A program made the translations under genes and the position numbers. A stretch of 28,735 bases of DNA from an uncultured Ruminococcus sp. (lineage in GTDB: Bacteria; Bacillota; Clostridia; Oscillospirales; CAG-272): positions 1 to 28,735 of the forward strand of contig CACZSA010000078.1 of assembly GCA_902783705.1 (NCBI GenBank). Direction: 5' to 3'. Below the pieces are notes generated by a model. It had not been told where the DNA came from. It worked only from the letters and a program-made list of their open reading frames with translations, and did not search any database. Of this stretch, positions 1 through 7,830 are shown in pieces (the first letter of the stretch is position 1; every line of letters starts with the position of its first letter).

Positions 1-1362
1 CATGCCGTTCTGGTAGCCGATATCGTAGTCCATGCCGCGGAAGATGTAGCCGAGCATGTCGGCGGTGCGCTCGTCGCGGGCGAACTTGGATTCGAGGGCG
101 TTCTCGATGTAGGCCGGCGCGATGGTCAGGCTGGATTCATAGCCCATGGCCTGCAGGATGTAGCCCGCGAATTCCTTGTCGGAGGTGGTCTTCGGGATGC
201 AGATCATCTGGGCGAGGGTCGCGCAGGTGGTGCGGTAGTCGGACTGCGCCTCGTCGAACTTGACCATCGGAAGGACGCCGAAGTCATATTCGAGGGTACG
301 GAAGTTCGCCAGCTTCTGGGTGACTTCGATGAAGAACAGGGCGCGGCCCGCGGTGAAGACAGGCTCCGCGACATCCCAGCTGCCCGCGAAGATGACGTTG
401 TTGTTCATGACGTCGATGATCCGGTCGATCGCCGTGTAGGTGAACTCGCTGTTGAGGTTGAAGACGAGCTCCTTGTCGACGACCTTGGTGTACGGATCCG
501 CCCATGCCTGCAGGAAGTTGCCGAGGTACTGGACGTTCGCCGTGCAGCCCCAGGTGTCCTCCTGATTGAGGGTGCCGTCGCCGTTCGAATCGTTCGTGAC
601 GGCGTTGGTGTATTCGGAGAACTTGTCGATGGTCCACTTGCCCTCGTCGACGAGGTCGTAGATCTCATCGGACTGGAAGTTGTAGCCCGAAGCGACGTTC
701 TTGTTGACGAACATGCAGACCGCGGTCCACTTGTCCATGAAGTTCATGTCGCCGGAGATGAAGAAGATGGAGTCGTGGATCGTCAGGGATTCGCGCGCGA
801 ACTGGCTCCACCACGCCTTCGAGAGGTCGAGGTTGCCGATCTTGTTCATGTCGAACACGAGACCGTCCTGGGCGACGTTGTTCATCTCGGAGATACGCGG
901 GAAGGCGATGTCGTAGGACGCGGTCCCGGCGAGGTAGTCGTTCGAGATCGTGCCGTCGAGGTACGCGCCGCCGTCCACCACGTTGAAGACGATGTTGTAC
1001 TTCGACTCCATGTTCTTGTTGCGGTTGTAGACCGCGTCGTTCATCGCTTCGCCGGTGAGCTCGGTGACCTTGAGCTCGGGGGAGGTCCAGTTGGATGCGA
1101 TGTTGTACCAGTTGGTGCCGAGAATGCCGACCGTCTTGCCGTCGAAGTTCTGGACCTCGAGGTCAAAGATCGTCGCAGGATCTTCGGTTTCCGGGGCCTC
1201 GGTCTCGGGAGCCGCTTCTTCGCCGCCCTCAGCCGGAGCGGTCGTCGTGGTATCGCCGCCGGAGGTCGTTTTGCCGTCCGTGGTCTGGTTGTCGCCGCCG
1301 CTTGCGCAGGACGAGAGCAGGAGCAGAGCCGCGAGCGCGGAGCAAAGCCATTTCTTGTACAT
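1..1362 (-). CDS. Extracellular solute-binding lipoprotein (SBP1), 3' end outside window
   Basis: Likely captures sugars or oligosaccharides at the cell surface for an ABC transporter. 454 codons are visible and the C-terminus lies beyond base 1. The start is the ATG at 1362, preceded by AAAGGAAAAG. The N-terminus is a lipoprotein signal: MYKK, a Leu/Ala-rich core, then LSSC with Cys19 as the lipidated residue. A Thr/Ala/Glu-rich linker follows to about residue 60. The block GEAMNDAVYNRNK (about 105-117) recurs in the proteins at 6265 and 21203, so the three are paralogues. A calcium-loop-like DSNGDGTLNQED lies near residue 258. No permease or ATPase gene is seen beside it, though one could lie to the left. 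The substrate is unknown; assignment to the family is firm. Confidence 0.9.
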   Translation of the reverse strand, partial: MYKKWLCSALAALLLLSSCASGGDNQTTDGKTTSGGDTTTTAPAEGGEEAAPETEAPETEDPATIFDLEVQNFDGKTVGILGTNWYNIASNWTSPELKVTELTGEAMNDAVYNRNKNMESKYNIVFNVVDGGAYLDGTISNDYLAGTASYDIAFPRISEMNNVAQDGLVFDMNKIGNLDLSKAWWSQFARESLTIHDSIFFISGDMNFMDKWTAVCMFVNKNVASGYNFQSDEIYDLVDEGKWTIDKFSEYTNAVTNDSNGDGTLNQEDTWGCTANVQYLGNFLQAWADPYTKVVDKELVFNLNSEFTYTAIDRIIDVMNNNVIFAGSWDVAEPVFTAGRALFFIEVTQKLANFRTLEYDFGVLPMVKFDEAQSDYRTTCATLAQMICIPKTTSDKEFAGYILQAMGYESSLTIAPAYIENALESKFARDERTADMLGYIFRGMDYDIGYQNGM

Positions 1363-1414
1363 GGTCTTTTCCTTTCTGCTTGTCTGGATGGTTATCCATA
1401 AATTTACGATTATC

Positions 1415-1442
1415 ATTATAGTATGCGGATATTGCAGGAGAA
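1415..1442 (-). promoter_or_regulatory. Weak candidate promoter of SBP1
   Basis: On the minus strand a perfect TATAAT (1420-1415) has only a poor -35 (TTCTCC, 1442-1437) at 16 bases. It lies about 53 bases upstream of the start. The -10 is convincing; the -35 is not. Confidence 0.4.
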
Positions 1443-1561
1443 TCGGCAAGTTGTGAATAAATGGTGAATTCTCTAACTGTGCTGCTTATAAAATCAAAAC
1501 AGACAGGTCACAACAGAACGCGCGGGAATGTGAAAACTTTGTGTGAACCGATGGAATACCC

Positions 1562-1590
1562 TTGCACAGTCCGGAAAAGAATGGTATAAT
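1562..1590 (+). promoter_or_regulatory. Promoter of rubrerythrin gene
   Basis: TTGCAC (1562-1567), a 17-base spacer and TATAAT (1585-1590), with a TG extended -10 at 1582-1583. Near-consensus SigA type; transcription should start near 1597. Confidence 0.8.
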
Positions 1591-1601
1591 AAAAACAGAT
1601 A

Positions 1602-1615
1602 CCGGGTATTCCCGG
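1602..1615 (+). promoter_or_regulatory. Small dyad at start of rubrerythrin leader
   Basis: CCGGG-TATT-CCCGG, 5-bp arms with a 4-base loop, just downstream of the predicted start of transcription. It could be an operator or a 5' stabilising hairpin. It does not resemble a PerR box. Confidence 0.35.
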
Positions 1616-1644
1616 ATTTCAACGAAAAAAGGAGATCATGATCC

Positions 1645-2313
1645 ATGAAGAAGTTTAAATGCACGGTCTGCGGCGAGATTTTTGAAGCGGAAAGCCTCGA
1701 GACGGCGGTATGTCCCGTCTGCGGCGTTGACGGCGACCTTCTCGAAGAGATCGTCGAGGAAGCGCCCGCCGAGAAGAAGAATCCCTACGCCGGGACCCAG
1801 ACCGAGAAGAACCTCGAAGCGGCGTTCGCGGGCGAATCCCAGGCGCGCAACAAGTACACCTATTTCGCATCCAAGGCGAAGAAGGAAGGCTACGAGCAGA
1901 TCGCCGCGCTGTTCCTCAAGACGGCTGACAACGAGAAGGAACACGCGAAGCTCTGGTTCAAGGAGCTGAACGGCATCGGCTCGACGGCGGAAAACCTCGC
2001 GGCAGCCGCGGACGGCGAAAACTACGAGTGGACCGACATGTACGAGGACTTCGCGAAGACCGCGGAGGCCGAAGGATTCCCGGAGCTGGCGAAGAAATTC
2101 CGCGGCGTTGCGGCAATCGAGAAGCACCATGAAGAGCGTTACCGCGCCCTGCTCAAGAACGTCGAAGCGCAGGAGGTCTTCAAGAAGAGCTCCGTGAAGG
2201 TCTGGGAATGCCGCAACTGCGGACACATCGTCGTCGGCACCGAAGCCCCCGAGATCTGCCCCGTCTGCGCACATCCGCAGTCCTATTTCGAGGTCAACGC
2301 GGAGAATTATTGA
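1645..2313 (+). CDS. rbr: Rubrerythrin with N- and C-terminal rubredoxin-like knuckles
   Basis: Cytoplasmic non-haem diiron peroxidase that reduces hydrogen peroxide in anaerobes, using electrons passed through rubredoxin-type iron sites. 222 residues. The order is an N-terminal Cys4 knuckle (Cys6, Cys9, Cys23, Cys26), a ferritin-like four-helix domain (about 48-170) and a C-terminal Cys4 knuckle (Cys189, Cys192, Cys205, Cys208). Diiron ligands are visible as Glu64 and the two ExxH motifs at Glu97/His100 and Glu159/His162. Classical rubrerythrin has only the C-terminal rubredoxin and reverse rubrerythrin only the N-terminal one; this protein carries both. The start is set by AGGAG 10 bases upstream. 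It is monocistronic, with its own promoter and terminator, and stands apart from the sugar genes. Its role in oxidative stress defence is inferred from the family. Confidence 0.93.
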   Translation: MKKFKCTVCGEIFEAESLETAVCPVCGVDGDLLEEIVEEAPAEKKNPYAGTQTEKNLEAAFAGESQARNKYTYFASKAKKEGYEQIAALFLKTADNEKEHAKLWFKELNGIGSTAENLAAAADGENYEWTDMYEDFAKTAEAEGFPELAKKFRGVAAIEKHHEERYRALLKNVEAQEVFKKSSVKVWECRNCGHIVVGTEAPEICPVCAHPQSYFEVNAENY

Positions 2314-2330
2314 TTTCCACAATACAACAA

Positions 2331-2360
2331 AAGAGAGAGGCCGGTCAGCCTCTCTTTTTT
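2331..2360 (+). terminator. Bidirectional intrinsic terminator between rbr and GH43
   Basis: Perfect 8-bp stem AGAGAGGC (2334-2341) / GCCTCTCT (2348-2355) with a 6-base loop, followed by TTTTT. The minus strand has a matching T-rich run, so it can also end the convergent GH43 transcript. Confidence 0.85.
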
Positions 2361-2366
2361 GCATAT

Positions 2367-4181
2367 TCAATCCGTGATCCCGTACGCGTCGGCGAGGCGC
2401 CGGTATTCGAGCTCCGTGATCCGCAACACCCCTCCGTGGCGCTTTTTCAGCCCGCCCATGTCGTACTCCTCCGGGGAGAGGATGCGGAAATCCCGCTCGC
2501 CCGGCGCGTCCGTCACCATCGGCAGATAGCCCTTCGCCGCGGCAAACTGATCCGCGATGAGGCACCACGTCTTCCCGTCCGGGAGGAGGAAGCATTCCGG
2601 TCCCTCCACGCCGGGCAGGTTCGCGAGCGTCTCGGACGGGACGGGTGTATAGTCCCCGTCGAGCGTGTCCGATACCTCAAAGAGAAGCCGTTCGGTGGCG
2701 TTGTCCCCGGAGACGCGGAAATACCGTCCGCCGCTCTCGAAAATTGTCGTGTCAATGACGTGGCGCGGACGTTCGAGAACCTGGAGTGCCGGGGTGAAGG
2801 TCTTGAAATCCTTCGTTCGGACGGCGTAGATCCGCTGCTTCGGCTCCTCGTCCCCCGTCTTCACCATTGACGCGAAGAAGACGAAGAAGCAGCCCTTTCG
2901 CGGATCCCAGACAGCCTCGGGCGCCCAGACGCATCCCGCCTCGGGGATCCCGACGGTGCAGGCGCGCTCGGGGCTCCAATGGAGAAGATCGTCCGATTCC
3001 CAGACGATGATGTCCCGGCTGCCCTCGTACTGCGCCGCGCCCCAGCCGAGCCCGGCGTCGATGCGGAGATCGGTCGCGATCAGATAGACCCGGCCCGTGT
3101 CGGGATCGCGGACGGGGAAGGGATCGCGCACGCCCTCCATCCCGATGTGCGAGCGCAGGATCGGCGTCTCGGAGAGATCCTGCCAGTGCAGTCCGTCGCG
3201 GCTCAGGGCGAAGTAGATCTGCTCGCCGTCCGGACATTCGCTCGTGAAGTGGACGAAGAGATACCCGCCCGCGGGATTCGCCGGGGATTCGTACTCCACG
3301 GGCAGCATGTATCCGTCCGGGGAGAAGCGGAGCCGTTCGACGCAGACCTCGCGGTGGAAGCCGTGATAGCCCGGATACGCCGCGGTCGGCGTCGCGAAGC
3401 GGTGATGCACGATGTACCAGACATCCTCGTCCGGCTCGCGGAAAACGGCGTGATGCCCGGGACCGAGGATATCCCACTCCGGCTTTTTCGTGAGGATCGG
3501 ACCGATCGTCTTCACGGGGCCGAAAAGGGAATCGGAGACGCCGTAGTTCACGTGATAGTCCGGGCTTCCGGTGTCGTCGCAGGACCACGTGAAGTGATAG
3601 ATCCCGCCGCGCTTCTTCACGTCGACCGCCTCGCGGAAATCGTCGAGCCCTTCGAGGGGGCGCAGCGTCTCCGGGACGATATGGCAGAGATCGTCCGTCA
3701 GCTTCACCATCGCGGGCGCGCCGTTGCCGAAGAGAAGCCAGACGTCGCCGCTCTCCTCGTCCTCATAGATCGACGGGTCGATCGTCTGCCCCATGGCAAG
3801 CCCGCGCGACCGGACGAAATCGAGGGTGAGGAGCGGCTCGGACATTGCGCGGAAGTCCCGGACCGGGGAATCGCTCACCGCCGCGCCGATACAGGAGACG
3901 CCGTCCGGACGCTTTGCGCAGAAATAGAAATAGAAGCGTCCGTCCCGCTCGAACATGGCAGGCGCCCACGCGGACCCCACAGCCCAGGGGACCTGCTCCG
4001 CCGCGGCGTCGACGATGACGCCCTCGTCCCGCCAGTCGGCGAGATCGGCGGAGGAGAACGCATGAAAGACGGTCCCGGACCATCCCGGGCATCCGTCGGT
4101 AGTGGGATAAAGATAGTATCTGCCGTTGTATTGGATGAGGGAGGGATCGGCGAACTGACCGGGGAGGATCGGATTTTTCAT
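2367..4181 (-). CDS. Tandem-module glycoside hydrolase family 43
   Basis: Probably an intracellular arabinofuranosidase or xylosidase acting on imported plant oligosaccharides. 604 residues, no signal peptide. Two five-bladed propeller modules are apparent. Module 1 (about 1-300) has the GH43 catalytic set: Asp12 in ADPS (base), Asp135 in TIDPS (pKa modulator), and Glu184 in DFREAVDV (acid). Module 2 (about 305-604) restarts with VRDPF (Asp353), then WAPE, IDTTIF (Asp477) and VEGPE (Glu526), so it may also be active. The ATG at 4181 follows AGAGG and gives the natural GH43 N-terminus; an upstream extension to 4334 would overlap the preceding gene and has no family similarity. It is last in the carbohydrate block, 82 bases after the GRE gene, and has its own promoter and a striking dyad. 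Exact linkage specificity cannot be read from sequence. Confidence 0.9.
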   Translation of the reverse strand: MKNPILPGQFADPSLIQYNGRYYLYPTTDGCPGWSGTVFHAFSSADLADWRDEGVIVDAAAEQVPWAVGSAWAPAMFERDGRFYFYFCAKRPDGVSCIGAAVSDSPVRDFRAMSEPLLTLDFVRSRGLAMGQTIDPSIYEDEESGDVWLLFGNGAPAMVKLTDDLCHIVPETLRPLEGLDDFREAVDVKKRGGIYHFTWSCDDTGSPDYHVNYGVSDSLFGPVKTIGPILTKKPEWDILGPGHHAVFREPDEDVWYIVHHRFATPTAAYPGYHGFHREVCVERLRFSPDGYMLPVEYESPANPAGGYLFVHFTSECPDGEQIYFALSRDGLHWQDLSETPILRSHIGMEGVRDPFPVRDPDTGRVYLIATDLRIDAGLGWGAAQYEGSRDIIVWESDDLLHWSPERACTVGIPEAGCVWAPEAVWDPRKGCFFVFFASMVKTGDEEPKQRIYAVRTKDFKTFTPALQVLERPRHVIDTTIFESGGRYFRVSGDNATERLLFEVSDTLDGDYTPVPSETLANLPGVEGPECFLLPDGKTWCLIADQFAAAKGYLPMVTDAPGERDFRILSPEEYDMGGLKKRHGGVLRITELEYRRLADAYGITD

Positions 4182-4202
4182 ACAGCCTCTCGAAAAATGG
4201 AA

Positions 4203-4237
4203 ATGGGATATGGCAGAATCATCATACCATATCCCAT
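4203..4237. promoter_or_regulatory. 11-bp inverted repeat astride the GH43 promoter (candidate operator)
   Basis: ATGGGATATGG (4203-4213) and CCATATCCCAT (4227-4237) are perfect inverted repeats separated by 13 bases. The right arm fills the spacer next to the -10 element and the left arm covers the expected start of transcription. There is no T-run, so it is more likely a repressor operator than a terminator. As RNA it could also form a long intercistronic hairpin. Confidence 0.6.
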
Positions 4238-4249
4238 GCCGATTTGCAA
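4221..4249 (-). promoter_or_regulatory. Promoter of GH43 gene
   Basis: On the minus strand TTGCAA (4249-4244), a 17-base spacer and TATGAT (4226-4221) with a TGG extended -10. It lies about 40 bases upstream of the GH43 start, so GH43 can be expressed apart from the genes before it. Confidence 0.65.
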
Positions 4250-4263
4250 GAGGCAATTTGCGC

Positions 4264-6252
4264 TCACATACGGTATTCCTGCCGCCGGATGACGTGATCC
4301 TGGAATCCGCGGTCGAGCTCCACGAAGTACGCACTCCAGCCCCAGATCCGCACGATCAGCCGCTCGTATTTCTCCGGATGCTTCTGCGCGTCGAGGAGGG
4401 CGTCGCGGTTCACGGCGTTGAGCTGCAGCTGATGCCCGCCGGACTGCACGAAATACCGCACGAGCGCGGCGACCTTCGAGCAGTTCTCCTCCTCCGAGAA
4501 GATCCCGGAGTCGAATTCGAGCGTCAGCGGCCCGCCGTTGCAGACCTTCCGGAGGTCCGGCGCGGTGAAGCTCTTCACGATGCCGACCGGATCGTCGATC
4601 TTCGCGAACAGGGAGGGGGAGTAGTTCGCCGCGAAGGGTTCGTTTTTCCGTCGTCCGTCCGGGGAGGCGCCGATCTCTGCCGCGTGCCAGAGATAGAACA
4701 TCGCCGATCCCGTGCCCGCGCGCCAGATCCCGCCCCGCTCGTTCGTGCGTCCGTCGAGCGCGCGGTGGAAGGCCTCGGTCAGCCGCACGAGCAGACGGTC
4801 CGCCTCCTCGCTGCCGCATCCGACCTTCGGGGATTCGTAGCGGAGCCGATGCAGGAGCTCATCGTACCCCGCGAAATCCGCGTCGACCGCCGCGAGGTAG
4901 TCTTCCTTCGCGACGCTATTTTCGTCGTAGACGTATTTTTGGATCGCGGCGAGCGAATCGGCGGCGCAGGAAATGCCCGTACCGTGAATGCCGAAGTTGT
5001 TGTATTTATTGCCCTTTGAGATATCCCGTCCGCCGTAGAGCAGATCGAGGAACGGCGAGGGGACGAACCAGAGGTCATGCACCTTCGCCATGATCTCCTC
5101 CGCCTGTGCGCGGATCTCGCGCTCCACCGAGGACATGAAGTCTTCGAAGGTGTCCGAGGTGAGCAGGGAGGAGCGGAACGCGCGGTCGACGGCGAGCGGA
5201 TAGCTCAAAGCCCCGATGTTTGCGATCTCCATGCCCTTGCCCGGGATGATGAACTCCCAGCACGCCGCCACGGTGTAGTCCGCCGCGTCCTCGGGAGCAT
5301 ATCCGAGCTTCACGAGCGCGGGGATCACAGTGTCGTCGTTCGAGTACTGCGGGAAGCCGAGGCCGACCTTCGTAAGCTTCGTGCCCTCTTCATAGATGGA
5401 GAGCGGCGTTTTTTTATTTACGCGCAGGTTGATCTTCGGGTCGATCAGCTTGAGCTCCGCCGACGCCCGGAGACACATTTCGGTGAGGTCGTTCCAGAGA
5501 TAGCCGCCCTCGCCGTCGTCCCCGCCGAGCATCATGGACTGCCCGTTGTCGCCCTGCTGGATGCCGTTGTAGAGGTCGGAGTCGATGTTGAACGAGAGGA
5601 AGAAGTCGAGGAGCAGCTCGTATGCCTCGTCCTTCGTGATCCTCCCTGCGTCGAGATCGGCCTTCAGATAGGGCCACATCCACTTGTCGAACCGTCCGAC
5701 GGTGTTGTGATAATTCCCCTCGGCCCAGAGCGCGAAATGCACGATCCGGAAGAACTGCAGGGCTTCCCGGAACGTCTCGGCGGGATGGGCGGGTACTTTT
5801 TCAAGCACCCGGGCCACGTCGTCCCGCCCCTCGGCGAGCGCGAGATCGCGGTATCGTTCGATGAGCCGCAGGAGCGCGTCGATATCCGCCCGTCCGTACT
5901 CGTCTGCGAAATCCTTTGCCGCGAGGAGCCCGGTTTTCAAAAGAAAGCTGTGATCCGGGCAGATGTTCGAGATGTACCCGAGCTCGTGGATGAAGTGCTT
6001 CGATTTGATCTCCGCCCACTCGTCCTCGGTAAAGCAGTCGTACGGCCTCCCGACGGTGCGCATGAAGACGATCTTCTGCCCCGGCAGGATGTGCGGGACC
6101 TCCGCGTCCATCAGGCGGACGAAGCGGTCCGACATGCGCGCGCGGGGGGAGAGCTTCTTATCCGCGTATTCGGCGGAGAGGTCCGGCAGGGTCGTCACGC
6201 GGAGCGCACGGTGGCGGTGGGAGGTGATGGTTTCGTACAGTTCGGTGTTCAT
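4264..6252 (-). CDS. Short glycyl radical enzyme (pyruvate formate-lyase/dehydratase superfamily), substrate unknown
   Basis: Radical enzyme that would need a separate radical-SAM activase to place a radical on its glycine. 662 residues, against about 760-850 for characterised members. The N-terminus has the family pattern (DRFVRLMDAEVPHILPGQK, about 42-60). The thiyl cysteine is in ACWEF (Cys331, Trp332, Glu333), matching the Cys-x-Glu of dehydratase and lyase members rather than the Cys-Cys of pyruvate formate-lyase. The C-terminus has QLQLNAVNRDALLDAQKHPE, then the glycyl loop VRIWGWSAYF with Gly638, and ends in a typical FVELDRGFQDH tail. The usual loop is RVxGY, so Trp637 and Trp639 are odd. 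The start at 6252 follows AAGGAG, 12 bases after the binding-protein stop, so the two are co-translated. No activase is in the window. A dehydratase or C-C lyase for a sugar-derived or imported compound is inferred; family membership is firm. Confidence 0.88.
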   Translation of the reverse strand: MNTELYETITSHRHRALRVTTLPDLSAEYADKKLSPRARMSDRFVRLMDAEVPHILPGQKIVFMRTVGRPYDCFTEDEWAEIKSKHFIHELGYISNICPDHSFLLKTGLLAAKDFADEYGRADIDALLRLIERYRDLALAEGRDDVARVLEKVPAHPAETFREALQFFRIVHFALWAEGNYHNTVGRFDKWMWPYLKADLDAGRITKDEAYELLLDFFLSFNIDSDLYNGIQQGDNGQSMMLGGDDGEGGYLWNDLTEMCLRASAELKLIDPKINLRVNKKTPLSIYEEGTKLTKVGLGFPQYSNDDTVIPALVKLGYAPEDAADYTVAACWEFIIPGKGMEIANIGALSYPLAVDRAFRSSLLTSDTFEDFMSSVEREIRAQAEEIMAKVHDLWFVPSPFLDLLYGGRDISKGNKYNNFGIHGTGISCAADSLAAIQKYVYDENSVAKEDYLAAVDADFAGYDELLHRLRYESPKVGCGSEEADRLLVRLTEAFHRALDGRTNERGGIWRAGTGSAMFYLWHAAEIGASPDGRRKNEPFAANYSPSLFAKIDDPVGIVKSFTAPDLRKVCNGGPLTLEFDSGIFSEEENCSKVAALVRYFVQSGGHQLQLNAVNRDALLDAQKHPEKYERLIVRIWGWSAYFVELDRGFQDHVIRRQEYRM

Positions 6253-6264
6253 AAGTCTCCTTGA

Positions 6265-7755
6265 TCAGTCCCCGACGCCGGGGAGCTTCGAGAGGGTCTT
6301 GTCGATGATCTTGCCCTGCGATTTCGCGAGGGAGGCGAGATTGGTGCTCTTCTGTTCGAACAGACTGCGGAGCGCGCCGTCACGGAGCTGCGCGCAGAGG
6401 GTGGAGTCGCCGATGTCGATCACGCGGGAGGCGAAGATGATGTCGAGCATCCCCTGCGATTCCTCGTCGCGGGCGACCTTGTACTGAAGCACGACGTCAT
6501 AGTATGCCGGGATCACATGGTTGTAGTATTCCGCGGCGAGCGCTTCGAGCATAACCCCGCATCGCTCGAGCCCGTCCCCGGTCTTCGTCACCGGAACGAC
6601 GGTCGGCATGTAGTAGCAGAGGCGGGTGGCGTAGTGATCCTGTGCTGTGTCGTACTTCGGGTAGGGAATGATCCCGAAGTCGGATTCCATGGTGCGGAGC
6701 TCTTCTGCAAAGAAGAACGACATATCCATGAAGAGCGCCTTGTTCTCCGAGAACATGCGGATCGCCTCCGGAGGGATATCCGCCGCCGCGTCGATGCCGA
6801 GGTACTGGTTTTCCGAGTAGCACAGATCGATCAGCTTTTCCCAGACGGATACGAATTTCTCCGATCCGACCGCAAGGTGCGGGACGTCGGCCTCGTCCTT
6901 CTCGACGGAGAGGGCGTCCGCGCCGATCCAGAAGCCCGGTGCGACCATCTTCGGATGGGCGACATAGCCCCAGCGGTCCTCCCGGTCGCGCACGCCGTTG
7001 CCGTCCGTGTCCTCGGAGACCGCCTTCATCATTTCATTCATCCGGTCCATCGTCCAGTCGCCGGAGAGGACGAGATCGTAGGGCGAATCGAAGCCGTAGT
7101 CCGGGATGAAGGACTTGTTGAACATCAGGGCGAAGGTGAGGTCGTAGGTGCAGAGATCGAACGCGGAGAGCGCGATATAGTGCTGATTCGCGATCGTCAG
7201 CGAGTCGTTCACCGTCTTGTCCCAGTAGGGCTTCGAGAGATCGATGACGGGCACGTTGTCCGCCGTGACGAGCAGGTTGTTCGACCACCACGTCGTCGCG
7301 TCGGTGCAGCGGATCCGCACGAGGTCGATCCCCGTGTCGCCCGCCTCGACGCTCACCCGCGGCGTGTTCGAGAAGTCGGCGTAGAGCATCTCGGCGATCT
7401 TCACGTTGAAGCGGTCCTCAACGGCGACGGTCGAATCGTACATCGCATCGTTGAGGCTCGTGCCCTCCATCTCGTCCGCGCGGACGCGGTAGTGGAAATT
7501 CTGGTTCTCAAAGGTCATCGCCCCGAAGTCCGCGCCGCCGAAGTCGTAATCCCCGAGATCGTCCCGGACCTCCGTCTCGGCGGGTTCCGTCTCGGGAACG
7601 GTCACCTTCTCAGCTGCGGAAGGTTCTCCGGAACCCGCGGGCGTCGTCGGATCGGCGGACGGATTCTCCCCGGCGTTCGAGCAGGAGAGGCAGGTCCCCG
7701 CGAGGATCAGCGCGGAGAGGAGCAGGGCAAGCGGTCTGGCTTTCGCGTTTTTCAT
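6265..7755 (-). CDS. Extracellular solute-binding lipoprotein (SBP2)
   Basis: Surface receptor for an ABC importer, presumably of arabinose-containing oligosaccharides given its neighbours. 496 residues from the ATG at 7755, which follows AAGGGGG; a longer reading from 7785 lacks this. The signal peptide (KNAKARP, hydrophobic core, CLSC) indicates a lipoprotein. A Pro/Ser/Glu-rich linker runs to about 65. The paralogue block SLNDAMYDSTVAVEDRFNVK begins near residue 100. A calcium-loop-like DTDGNGVRDRED occurs at 249-260. It sits between GH127 (75 bases upstream) and the GRE (12 bases downstream), and has its own promoter. No permease genes accompany it. Confidence 0.92.
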   Translation of the reverse strand: MKNAKARPLALLLSALILAGTCLSCSNAGENPSADPTTPAGSGEPSAAEKVTVPETEPAETEVRDDLGDYDFGGADFGAMTFENQNFHYRVRADEMEGTSLNDAMYDSTVAVEDRFNVKIAEMLYADFSNTPRVSVEAGDTGIDLVRIRCTDATTWWSNNLLVTADNVPVIDLSKPYWDKTVNDSLTIANQHYIALSAFDLCTYDLTFALMFNKSFIPDYGFDSPYDLVLSGDWTMDRMNEMMKAVSEDTDGNGVRDREDRWGYVAHPKMVAPGFWIGADALSVEKDEADVPHLAVGSEKFVSVWEKLIDLCYSENQYLGIDAAADIPPEAIRMFSENKALFMDMSFFFAEELRTMESDFGIIPYPKYDTAQDHYATRLCYYMPTVVPVTKTGDGLERCGVMLEALAAEYYNHVIPAYYDVVLQYKVARDEESQGMLDIIFASRVIDIGDSTLCAQLRDGALRSLFEQKSTNLASLAKSQGKIIDKTLSKLPGVGD

Positions 7756-7770
7756 GATTTCTTCCCCCTT

Positions 7771-7799
7771 ATTGTAGCATGTCATTCGTTTATTTGCAA
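7771..7799 (-). promoter_or_regulatory. Promoter of SBP2-GRE unit
   Basis: On the minus strand TTGCAA (7799-7794), 17 bases, TACAAT (7776-7771) with a TGC extended -10, placed in the 75-base gap after GH127. It allows the binding protein and GRE to be made apart from GH127. Confidence 0.65.
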
Positions 7800-7830
7800 G
7801 CGTTGAGCACTCTTTTCTCCGTCGGATGAT

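Noticed and set aside
4182..4334. Upstream extension of the GH43 protein to an earlier start
   Set aside because: The extra residues overlap the end of the GRE gene and read through the inverted repeat. The ATG at 4181 has a ribosome binding site and the expected GH43 N-terminus.
4264..6252. Naming the glycyl radical enzyme pyruvate formate-lyase
   Set aside because: It has Cys-Trp-Glu rather than Cys-Cys at the active site, is about 100 residues shorter, and has an altered glycyl loop.
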